Positions 50,501 through 64,000 of a stretch of 64,000 nt of DNA are shown here, in pieces (within the stretch, counting starts at the first letter, position 1; each line of letters begins with the position of its first letter). The DNA lies in contig PUQB01000156.1 in assembly GCA_003024785.1 (NCBI GenBank), positions 310,001-374,000 on the forward strand, given 5' to 3'. The translations under genes were made by a program, and so were the position numbers. Below the pieces are notes generated by a model. It was not told the origin of the DNA. It worked only from the letters and a program-made list of their open reading frames with translations, and ran no database searches. Source of the DNA: Selaginella tamariscina. Taxonomy: Eukaryota > Streptophyta > Lycopodiopsida > Selaginellales > Selaginellaceae.

Positions 50501-52260
50501 CTCTCATGGGACTCCCTAACATGCCAGCAATCTCGCACAATTGGTTGATTTGCTACATAAGGAACGTTATAATATTGTCAAGCACTTACACTATGCACTT
50601 ACCATATGAGGATGTTTAATTAAGTACATCACCCCATCTTTGACAAATACAAGAAAGACTAGGATGCTTTACTTTTTCTTCATTCTCAATGCTCATTAGT
50701 GTGCTTGATATCATTTATCCTCACTACTTTTCATTTGAAAGAGAAGGAGATAAAATCTACCTTACTCAAAAATATGGCATCCTTAAAACTCATTAACTAT
50801 ATATTAATGTTGTATTACTTAACATAAATATACTCCATTGGTCTACTTTCTAATAGAAGGATATTTATAAATGCATAACCATGCGTGTCACTATCCATGG
50901 TTGGTAGGACATTCTTGCAACTTAGGAATCCATAAGCACAAACACCAACTATGTTGGTGTGTGTAGGGATGTGTCAAATATGCAATAAACATTGCACATA
51001 CACCAACTTCATTAATATTTGTGGGCATGCATTCCAATTGAATTTCATCATCTTAATATCTAAACGTAAATGTAGTTTAACATGATGAACATATTTGCCT
51101 TCAAGAGAGCAGATCCATTAAAATTCACACAACGAAAAAGTAAATGGGAATTTGAATGTTATTGTTTTAACAAAATTAATAGTGTCGACATTGCAATTTC
51201 ATTATGAAAGTATGTTGGTTTAGAGTAGATAAAGCATCTAGCTACTCCAAACCCATGCACTTTCAAAATTGAGTTGAGGTCTTCCCAATAGTTAACCAAC
51301 ATGTTGTGCATGCTTACATACACCAATTTCAGTTTTTTAATTTATGGGGATGCATTCTAATTGAATTTCATCATCTTAGGATCTAGACGTAAATGCAATG
51401 CAGTCTAACATGATGAACATATTTGCCTTCAAAAGAGCGGATCCATTAAAGTTCACACAACAAAAAAGTAAGTGGGAGTTTAAATGTTATTGCTTTAACA
51501 AAGTTAATAGTGTCAACACCACAATTTCATCATAAAGTATGTTGGTTTGGAGTAGATAGAATAATTTAGCTACTCCAAACCCATGCACTTTCAAAATTGA
51601 ATCGAGGTCTTCTCAATAGTCAACCAACATGTTGTGCATGCTTATATACACCGATTATTTTTTTATTCGATGAAAATTGGCTAAAGTTGAAAATGTTATC
51701 TCAAAAAATGCAGTTCCTTGAATAACACAATGTCTATTGTTATAGGAACTACAAACTCAAAAAAGGTTTGTCACGAACTTGTTTTACAATTAAAACAGTG
51801 TGTGTTGCTACATGAGCCTTACGCACTCGTCATTGGTTTATTGCAAACCCAAATTGTGTTCGCATTGAACCTTTTCCTTTTCTTTGAATTTATTATGAAC
51901 ATTGTGATGTTTCAGATTGAGTTCACTGTCATAGTTGACTTTGATTGTTGCTAACTTCCACTGACTCACCTTTAACTCACCAACTCACCTCACCTCGCTA
52001 CACCTCACCTTAGAGAATGACTGTGATTGCTTGATACCATCTACATGGTGTTCTCTTTCATGTGTGTAGTCATGCTCCCTTACACGGTACATAACAATGG
52101 ACAATAGTTTACCAAAAAGAAATAATTTCTTTTATACAATCAAATTTATTGTGTTTAATGACTCATAATATTAGAAGCATTTTATATTATTAACATATAA
52201 TTAAATACTCTTAATTAACAACATAAATACATTGGTTATAATGCAAGAGCTTCCACCCTA
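46801..52260. other. Repeat-type DNA without a recognisable gene
   Basis: Long AT-rich region. Contains a 21-base-scale duplication (GCAAAGAAATTGCCTCACAA near 46880-46915), a CT run at 47008-47032 and a GT/GA microsatellite at 47516-47572. The minus-strand frames 48654-48454 (acidic, FVEEDENHLDMDENELQF) and 50538-50335 may be transposon scraps, but I cannot assign them. Function unknown. Confidence 0.4.
51000..51650. repeat. 323-bp tandem duplication
   Basis: AATTTCATCATCTTA at 51041 recurs at 51364. The following about 280 bases match with some differences (TGATGAACATATTTGCCTTC, CCAAACCCATGCACTTTC, CAACATGTTGTGCATGCTTA). Confidence 0.85.
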
Positions 52261-52261
52261 C

Positions 52262-52595
52262 TAATCAATTTGTACTAGTATAAGTTGAGAGGGAGACAAT
52301 TGGTTTGTGGAATACAAGGGATATTTGTATGTTTGAAAATGTAAGTAGGGCATGTTCATCATGTCGGAGCTCCACCTGCCTTAATAAATTCATGAACCCA
52401 AACTCAATTGTGCATATGTGAGAAGAACTTGAGCATTTTAAAAACTTCACTTAAATATGACAACATAATCTTCTTACCAATTCAATTTAAAGACTTTGTT
52501 CTTCATATATTGATTCATACAAATGCTTAATCACCTTAGATGAACAAATGTTGAGCCAATTATCAAACCTAGAACCATCATACTAGGGTACTTAG
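52262..52595 (-). pseudogene. Truncated copy of the AUX/LAX-like gene (exons 1-2 and intron 1)
   Basis: Parallels 20560-20890 through exon 2, intron 1 and the end of exon 1: shared strings include AGCATGTTCATCATG-like text, GTGAGAAGAACTTGAGCA, TAAAGACTTTGTT and ATCACCTTAGATGAACAAAT, then TTGAGCCA. Because the intron is retained, the copy arose at DNA level, not by retroposition. Exon 2 has internal deletions and stops. It ends where the PIF/Harbinger left end begins. Confidence 0.8.
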
Positions 52596-52748
52596 GGTAT
52601 CCCTGGCAGTGAACCATAAATTCATAATAAATATAGTATATAGCCCTTTGTAAATACATTTATAAAATGAGTCCGGATGCACCATAAACTCACCATACCG
52701 TGTGATATGTGTCTTGGTTTTTCCTCATCCACACTTCACCAACTCACA

Positions 52749-55700
52749 ATGGATCCTGTTGTGAAGCTCTTGCAAGAGAGTAGTGATGATGATGAGCTAT
52801 ATTTCAAAGACCATGAGGATGATGCAATGTTTTTGTCAGTAGTTACTCAACAACAATCTATTATTATTGTACATGCAACACATTGGTCGGTTGACATGAG
52901 ACTTGGTGGATCAACACAAGGTCGTCTCATCAACAAGGTTCACAATCGTGCACATGGACACGAGCGCTTGATGAAAGATTATTTTGTAGAGAACCTGATC
53001 TATGAAGCTATTGATTTTTTTTGCTAGTTCCATATGTCCCATCCACTATTTCTCTGCATTGTGAATTGATAGTTTGTGCAAAAGCCAGATGCAACATGGC
53101 AAATGGGCTTCTCAACACTATAGAAGTGCACCTTGGCAATATGTTAATTGGTCTACGGTGTCTCACTAGATTTGTTGGATGAGTCCCTACTCATGGCAAA
53201 GAGTACTAGTTGTGAATGTCTACAACACTTTGTCATAGCAATTGTGCAAGCATTTGGTGAGTGTTATCTGTGCTAACCAAGTGAACAAGATGCGCAAAGT
53301 CTATTAGCGGAGAATGTGGCTTGTGAGTTCCTAAAAATGCTTGACTCACTCGATTGTATGCATTGGTTTTGGAAAAATTGTCTTGTTGCATGGGTTGAGC
53401 TAATACACTAGCACCTTTTTTAGCATGTCAAGAGCACACAATGACATCAATGTGTTGGATCATTCAAAGATATTCCATGAGCTTGTCAATGGACGAGTGA
53501 CACCTACCATTAACGGGCACAACTATGGGATGGACTATTATCTAGCTGATGGTATATATCCAAACTATGCCCACCTCATAAAGACCATTTGGCTCCCACA
53601 AAGTGCCAAGGAAAAGGTAAATATGGTCATGTACATGCTAGATAGTACTAATATCAATCCTTTACACTATATAACATTTTGCACAAAAGCAGGAGGTAGT
53701 GCGTAAAGAAGTGGAGTGCATTTGGTGTATTGCAAGCTCAATTTGCCATCATCTATGGGACGACACACATGTGGCATTTAAAAAACCTAAAGACAATAAT
53801 GATACCATGTGTCATAGTTTTTATTATAACTGCTCTTTATTTTGAATGTTGATTGTTATTACTTATTAAACTATGTTAATAAACTCTATGTGTTTAGGAA
53901 ACATGCCTGCTTAATGCACTTGGGTATCTCGATTGGGTGTAAGTATGTGTCATAGTTTTTATTATAACTGCTCTTTATTTTGAATGTTGATTGTTATTAC
54001 TTATTAAACTATGTTAATAAACTCTATGTGTTTAGGAAACATGCCTGCTTAATGCACTTGGGTATCTCGATTGGGTGTCGTTAGATACTTACAGAAAACT
54101 CCATGTGAAGCTAACACTTCCATCTAAAAAACTCTTACCCTTTTTTGTGTCTAGATTGGGTTACTGGTTAGCTTTGGTGAATTCGACATATTTAGAAACA
54201 CCCCTAGGGTTGACCTAACCCCATGTCTTAAACCCTTGGGTTAGGGTTTAAGGATTGATGAGTCGTCAAGTGAGTTCACACCCTAAACCTAGTTAAGCTT
54301 ACCAAATATATTTCTGTTGGGAATGAGATTTCGTGCTAGCCCACTTCATAAAATAGGAAAACAAGAGGGGCTCTATCACATAGCTCTAGCTTGTGTCATT
54401 AAAGTACAACCCTATGTTGTATAACCTCAACTTTCAAACGATAGAGGTACGTCCCACCTTCAAGGTAGCCTATCTTTAACATTGAAGAATCCGTGTCTAC
54501 AAGGTCTTGTTGGGTTGCACATTTCAAGGATCAAAGGTTGAAGCATGTCTCCAGCCTCCTCTTCCACATTAAGTTAGAAGTAACACTCACAGCTAAACAG
54601 GGCACATCTGTGTTCTTGTCCAATTATGAGTGCAGGATCTTGACAAACATATTCTCTTTACTAAGATCCCAAGGGTTCACAAAGGGGTTCTAGAGTTGGC
54701 ATTTGTGAACCACGTTCGTGGGGTTATGGTGAAATAACCCCCATCTTAAGAAATAATGTCACATGAAGATATGATATTAAGCTAGATAGCACACAGTACA
54801 ATGCCTAAGGTAGGCTCTTTGGGGTTGTCTCATGGGCTTAATGCTGAGGGGTTAGATACTCTAGCAAGTAAGCATGCTTGTGCTCACATCAAGATGCTAA
54901 GCATTGGGCATTGGCTCAAGGGAGGTTAGGTCTCGTAACTAGGTGTCAAAACATAAAAGGGTGGACCACTTTAAAGGACATTAAAAATTAATTTAAAAAA
55001 ACTTGTAGACCATTAGCTATGGATAAGCTGGGCCATATGACCAAATTTAGATCTAGAATGGTCCAATGACATTTAACTATGTGTATCTTGTCTTCCTTCA
55101 AACGATATAGGGCAGTCAAAGCATATTTTGCCACATATACAATGTCAATACTTTAACAATGCAAGTTAACTATGTTGAAAATACTAAAAAAGTGTCCAAA
55201 AAAATAATATTTTATGGTCCATCCTTTCATGCTTTGACCCATATTGGCACACTCGGCTAGGGGTGTTTTCCTTGGGATCCAATGGTTGAACAATATTACT
55301 TTCATGAAGCCGTGTACTTAGATTATTCAAACCTAGCCTTAGGGAGTTTGCTTAGCAAAACACTCGTGTTCACCTACAACGCACACTCATGTCCTACTAA
55401 ATACTAGTCCTAGGTCTAAAGTATGACTTGGGTTAGGGTACCCCTTGTCACCCTAAAGGGGTTGTACTCCTGAATGAAGGTGATTCCTTAAGGTAAGTCA
55501 TAATGCCATAACTCTGTCATGGGGGTATGTGCAAGACATGTCTCTTTAGTGGGGTTAGGGCATGAGCTTGTTCAGGTCTCTTAGGGCAGAATCTTAAAGT
55601 TATTCGAATTATTCTTTAAATTTCAGGAATTAGTCATTTTAAAGGACTTAAAATAGGACCCTATGCCTCATGCTTATTTAGGCATATGAGTCAAACCCAT

Positions 55701-56030
55701 TGAAAGAATTAACATTGCTCATAATATAGAGTGTTAATATTGAATAACCACTTGATAACCATGTGTTACACGTGTTGGCCCTTTGAATAAAAACTCTACT
55801 AACATGCATAGTTTTGCACAATATAATTGTTAAGGACTAGCATGAAGAGGAGGGACAAGCATGGGTAGGATTGGAGGGACAATTAGATGTGGAGAGCCTG
55901 CAAGTCTGTGACATGTGCAACTTTGATGAGTTTGTGGATTGTTTTTGTGCAGTGCGCAATGATGCTGCACATGTTCAACTATGCGATGATCTCATAGAGC
56001 ATCTTCGGCAGCAACATGGGACCACCCTTC
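52749..56030 (+). pseudogene. PIF/Harbinger transposase (DDE nuclease), interrupted
   Basis: N part at 52749-53025 (MDPVVKLLQESSDDDELYF start, LINKVHNRAHGHERLMKDYF). A degenerate middle has LDSLDCMHWFWKNC-like text near 53340-53380. The conserved block RAHNDINVLDHSKIF, GHNYGMDYYLADGIYPNYAH lies at 53428-53575. After about 53615 there is a GT-AG-like interruption (KEKVNM...) and then EVERAFGVLQARFAIIYG-like text in broken frames. LTR R7 is inserted at about 53820. The end of the gene reappears at about 55803-56030 (WVGLEGQLDVESLQV, LCDDLIEHLRQQHG). Several stops make it inactive. Confidence 0.8.
53820..55802 (+). mobile_element. LTR copy R7 inserted in the Harbinger transposase
   Basis: Starts TGTCATAGTTTTTATTATA and ends AAAACTCTACTAACA. 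Follows R6 along its length but is more diverged. Its first 128 bases are duplicated in tandem (TGTCATAG at 53820 and 53948). A non-family segment of about 290 bases (AAAACATAAAAGGGTGG to ATGCTTTGACCC, about 54949-55240) interrupts it. No internal domains, so a solo LTR. Confidence 0.7.
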
Positions 56031-56840
56031 CCCACTTTACTCCTTCATGCCTTAGGCCTTCGCTACTTGCAGAATGCAACGTTGTTTCAACATGTAATAT
56101 TCGTGTTGGATGGTCGAGCTTACTCATGTTGACATGCATTATTCTCTCCTTTGAGATCAACTCTAATGCATTTGCCTTGCACTTAGCTTGAAGTGCTGCA
56201 TTGATTGTCACCTTGGTCATGATGGTTGAGCTACTTGCAAGGGCGGCCATGTCCTTATTGTCCTTAGCCACCTTCTTGGTTATCTTCTAGCCAAGAGGTC
56301 GAGCTAGCTCATTAGAGGTTTTGGTGGCTTCTAAACTAGCAGGGACAACATCCTCCTCGTTGAAAATAGGTTTGTTGCCCTTGCACTTCTCTATAGTGGA
56401 CTTTGTAATGGTGATAGCATTGAGTTGTTCATCACAATTTCGGTGTCCCACATAGTAAAGACCAAAGTGCCACCATGGTGAAGGAGACTTCTCTTGCGAC
56501 TCATACAAAACAAGTGTGTCGTTCAACTTGTTATTGGCACTTTTGCCCGAGTCATTCCGTGCCTATACCTGCATAAACAAAACAAAAATATGCTCACAAT
56601 TGTGTAGATTTGTAATATTGTACAAAGGCACAAACATAAAAGTGCACCCACAAAATTTGTTAACCTTGAGTTGGATGGCCCTTACAAACCAACTTAACAA
56701 TGCCTTTTATGCCTGTTTTGTGCTTGGTGAAACGACATGGTCACATGCATCCAAAAGCCAGTGCCCTTTTGCCCAATGCCCACAATGGGGTCTTGGAATA
56801 TTTCTAGCCAGCTCAAGCAAAGCTAGTGGTCCTTAGTAGA
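56000..56840 (-). pseudogene. Myb/SANT-like protein of the PIF/Harbinger element
   Basis: Minus-strand fragments: VNKFCGC near 56650, ARNDSGKSANNKLNDTLVLY at about 56560-56500, SPSPWWHFGLYYVGHRNC, and a tail with AKCKANALELISKERI. This is the second, DNA-binding protein of plant Harbingers, which helps the transposase enter the nucleus. One or more stops and an intron-like gap are present. Confidence 0.65.
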
Positions 56841-57105
56841 AGAAAAATTATGTAGCTAGTGAGGAGTTGGTGGTATGATCAATTGAAATAAGAGGCACGG
56901 CCTAATTAGCAACAATGCATGGAATCTCATGAACATTGAGGTTGCTCATGCTGAGGAAGAGAGAATGAAAAAGTGGGAAAATGAATAGGCAAAGTGGAAA
57001 AAAAGAGAGAGAAGGATTTGGGAATGGGTGTGGCAGGAATGATGTTGGGGAGGCTATAGCTCTTTCACAAATTTATAAGTGATTTATGATGTACTGTTGC
57101 AGGCA

Positions 57106-59367
57106 AAAAATTAATTTTTATCTAAAAATTCTTATTATAACCAATTTAAACTACACCGTTGTGAACAATACTCTTAAACATTTAATCATAATCATCTAAA
57201 ATTTATTTACAAGAATTTTTTTGCATAGAGGACATTTATATAAAGCATCTTCTTTTACACTAGCACTAGGATTGGTTAGGATACCAAATTTCCTAAATCT
57301 TAGGAGAGGATCATAATATTATCAAAAGGGTTGTTATCAACCATCAATAATAATGAAATCATGGGTCTTTTCAGTGAATTATGAACCTGTAATATTGATT
57401 ATCAATTATTCAATATGGATCTTTTTAATGAATTAGAACATTAACATTTTAATAAATTAGAACAAAAGTACATTATAATGGTAAAAATGTCATATTATCA
57501 GTACAAAATAGAAACACAACAATGGCAAATATACAACAATTATAGTAAAAGACCATAACTAAAGTAGTATAAATAATTTACATAAGGTCAAGGATAGAAT
57601 CATTAAAAGGGAATTAATTTAAGTTTGTGTAAGTGCATGTAATAAGTCAAGAGTGTAAGAACGAATTGATTAGTTTAGGTAAATGATTTTGTAGTATAAA
57701 TTGTATATCAAAGTTTTGTATTTTTATTATCATATATTATTATTATTCATAATTCATTTCATATTAGATAAGTACCCCAAATTCAATTAGTGTTGTTGTG
57801 TGTTTATTCTATTTTTTTATTCTTTATAATTCTATCTTAATTTCATTACTATTATTACTAATCTACATCTTATTATTAATATTACATTGAGATCCATAAT
57901 TTACATTGGGATTTATAATTTTACTCTATTACAGTCTTATAACCAGATCATATTTAATTTTATATTCTTGTTATCATTGTTTATCACAACACAATAATAT
58001 TAGAATACATGTATCATGTATTATAATTTATAATTTGGTGATGCACCTTAAAAAGTGCAAGTATGCCTTGAAAATGTCAGTGTGTTTAAAATTCAATTAT
58101 GTATTGCAGTGTTTAAAATAGTTAAACAACAATATAAAGCAACATTAAAATAAATTGTGTGTTATAGGTAAAATACTATAGTGGAAACCTAGAGTGAGCA
58201 ACTTAATATTTATATGGGGTAATGTAATATTATAACACATGTTCATAATTAATTAATGCCTAACTCAAACAATTTAACACTATAAAATAAGTAGTATTAT
58301 AATAATATCATGTATTAATGAGACCTCATTAAATGTGAGATGAGTCTTGCATCCACAAGTAAAAACACTTAAAATTTATTAGAAGAATATTTTAAAAACA
58401 TTATAATAAATGAATGTGTAATGCTTCATTAAAGAAATTTATTTATGATTAACAATTATATTTTAATATGTTTTATACAACTTTTATGGGACAAGATGTT
58501 GTGTAAGACTTAATTATGCCTTTGCATGTGTTAAGTATAAAGGTATTTATAAAAAGTGTGAAGAATCGTTAATAATTAAATTATAAGTTGTAAAACAAGA
58601 TAGGAATGTTTATGATTTTATCATTATTTGAAATAAATGGCATAATAAGATGGAAAACCTTATTACACATGGTTAACAACAAAAAAAAGGTTTGGATAAT
58701 CAATTGCCCATTTATTTAATAAATTTATAAAAATATAAAAAGAATTCAAGAATTATGAGTTTGAATAAAAAAATTTGAAATGTTTATTTACGATCTGTTG
58801 TGAACAATTACTTAATAAACGGTATAATTTATTAAACCACACGTACATATGCAAGGCAAAAAGAAAACTTTTAGGTATTTGTGTATAGTGTTGGTTAATA
58901 TAAAGATTTAGTAGAACAATGTTGTGAAAATTTTCATTCAAAATAATAATTTTGAGCAAATGTTTTTAAAATTATTATTTCTTATGTCTTTTATTTAAAT
59001 AAGAAATTAATAAAAAGGAAATGAACTAGTATGTGTAATGATGAAATAAGCTTGATAAAAATGATATACTTCTCGTTCCAAGAGTTAGAAAGGATGCAAT
59101 AAAGATATTAATTAAAAATATAATGTACATGGTAAGGAAAAAGAAAAATGAACATAATCTACTACAATTAATTGGGTTTGTGTACTAATGGAACAACATT
59201 AATGTAGAAGTTAACAATGGGTTTGTGTACTAATGGAATAAGAAATTAAGATGGTTTTATGATATATATAACACGTTTAGAAATGGGGGTTGAAGTGGAT
59301 GTACTTATAAGAACTTAAAAGAGACTAATAAATGTGCATACCAATTACGAGTACAAGTTAAAAATTA
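57106..59367. other. AT-rich spacer
   Basis: Very AT-rich, with no coding domain or recognised element. A short duplication (TGGGTTTGTGTACTAATGGAA at 59171 and 59219) lies near the ADH gene 3' side. Confidence 0.55.
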
Positions 59368-61097
<1,730 letters not shown>

Positions 61098-61861
61098 GTT
61101 CGACAGACCTCAAGCAGTTGTTGTGCAAATATTGTCTCAAAGTTGTATCTATAGTTGTTGGAACTAACTTCTCTGTTATTTTTTACATGTTTTAATACCA
61201 GCTATATTAAATCATATTAAATATACAGAATAAAAAGACCTTACTTAATTAACTCCTTTTTCCAGCTACCAGATAACAAACAGAACAGAATATATTATTA
61301 ATTATCATATAGTTTTTTTCAAACAATATATAGCCGACCAATATAGTAGTAAGAACCAAGTCAAAGTTGTACACATGTATAATAGCATATCTTAAAATAG
61401 ATTTATGAAAGTCTTTGAGCTTCTAGAAGCTGTCCATATATGTATATTGACATTTGGATGGGTGAACGAAGAACATGTCGTTTTCTGACTCCTATGTGAA
61501 TTCAATAACGTGTCAAACTTAAACTCCATACATAAGTTAATGTATGTGTGCGTGCGTGTGATGCTCGATAATATCAAGGAGATCATATATTGTTATTATA
61601 AGTGCAAGTGTGCATGTGTATGTGATGCAAGGAGATGATATTATTATTCTTATCAAAGATAGACTATAGCTAAGTTATAGAGTATATAGAATATTAGCTA
61701 ACAGTAGAACCAATGTTCAATGTATTTGATAACTGCCATGATTCATTTAGATCTTCCATGTTGATTATACAAGAGCACATGAAGCAAATGACTTAATGAA
61801 CTGTAATGCCCACTGTAAGTGTTTATACACTGTTGTGTGTGTCTATATATATATATATAAT

Positions 61862-61897
<36 letters not shown>

Positions 61898-62085
61898 CGT
61901 TGGTTATATATTTTAGTTATAGTTTGGATTCAAAGACCGAAAATGACTGTACAGACACAGTCTTCTGGACAACAAAACATGCAAAGACATATATATACGT
62001 ATATACATGTGTTATGCTGCCAGGCACATTCTTTTTAAGTATTGTATCAACACTTAATCAATACAAGTTAATCCATATAACTAAA
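61098..62085. other. Spacer between tandem ADH genes
   Basis: Should hold the copy A promoter (right side) and copy B 3' end. Contains a TA/GA microsatellite at 61842-61899 and CGTGCGTG runs near 61550. No other gene is seen. Confidence 0.55.
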
Positions 62086-63729
<1,644 letters not shown>

Positions 63730-64000
63730 GTCTCACATAAAAAACTGTCGGTATATGTGATTATTTATTTTGTGTTCTCAGGTTTAGATAAAAATCTATT
63801 TGTATAGAAAGTCTTTGAGTTTATCACACACACACGATAACTATTGACCCATTAACTTCTGTAGGAATCTCAGAATCTTTGAAACGATCAGTTTGTCATT
63901 TACCCGTCCAATATCAATACATTTGTGTGTCTTCAAAGGCGGCACAACAAGACATTAAAGTTGATATTTTTAATCTTATCATTATCATGTAAAGTTGAAT
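63730..64000. promoter_or_regulatory. 5' flank of ADH copy B
   Basis: Upstream 270 bases of the minus-strand gene, to the window edge. AT-rich with a CACACAC run near 63820. No defined element can be named. Confidence 0.35.

Larger units (their letters stand above)
52600..57105 (+). mobile_element. PIF/Harbinger DNA transposon, decayed and split by an LTR
   Basis: Two convergent genes, a transposase (plus) and a Myb/SANT-like protein (minus), as usual for the superfamily. Candidate inverted ends: CCTGGCAGTGAACCATAAAT near 52606 and, on the right, the complement GCCTGCAACAGTACATCATA near 57100, both followed by similar TTATAAAT and ATAGCC text. Ends and the 3-base target repeat are not certain. 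LTR R7 sits inside. Confidence 0.7.

Noticed and set aside
48436..50540. CACTA-type transposase on the minus strand
   Set aside because: Acidic and Cys-containing fragments looked suggestive, but no TNP2 motif could be confirmed.

Overview
This window is nuclear DNA of a flowering plant. The evidence is spliced genes with GT-AG introns, plant-specific families (PERK receptor kinase, CDKC-type kinase, AUX/LAX carrier, plant-style ADH with ten exons), Ty3/gypsy and PIF/Harbinger elements, and plant telomere-like CCCTAA motifs inside repeats. I cannot name the species. There is no prokaryotic, organellar or CRISPR feature.

Layout. Left gene island, about 1-21 kb: a TRIM37-like RING/B-box ligase (minus, runs off the left edge) is head-to-head with an intronless CDKC-like kinase. 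Then come an ICT1-type peptidyl-tRNA hydrolase (minus), GPAT9 (plus, 12 exons), a PERK kinase (plus, 10 exons), a methylesterase-like alpha/beta hydrolase (plus) and an AUX/LAX-like carrier (minus). Introns and spacers here are loaded with CA, TA and GA microsatellites. Middle, about 21-57 kb: a repeat block. It holds a decayed Ty3/gypsy element (minus, 29-36.2 kb), at least seven copies of an LTR family in both orientations, a SINE-like array with a 61-bp satellite, dispersed 36-37/46-kb repeats, a 323-bp tandem duplication, a truncated copy of the AUX/LAX-like gene, and a PIF/Harbinger element split by an LTR. Right, about 57-64 kb: an AT-rich spacer, then two tandem ADH-like genes (minus).

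The gene set looks like ordinary housekeeping and signalling genes with no common pathway. GPAT9 acts in glycerolipid synthesis, ICT1-like in ribosome rescue, PERK at the cell wall and membrane, and ADH in alcohol/aldehyde interconversion.

The most striking observation is that at least six genes with well-kept splice sites and conserved domains carry small indels, mostly one base in short homopolymers. That pattern points more to residual assembly error than to simultaneous gene death. Independent of that are an intronless CDKC-like kinase lacking both PITAIRE and the T-loop threonine, an ADH splice donor replaced by a GA microsatellite, and nested mobile elements carrying a fragment of a neighbouring gene. 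I saw no clearly new defence or biosynthetic system.
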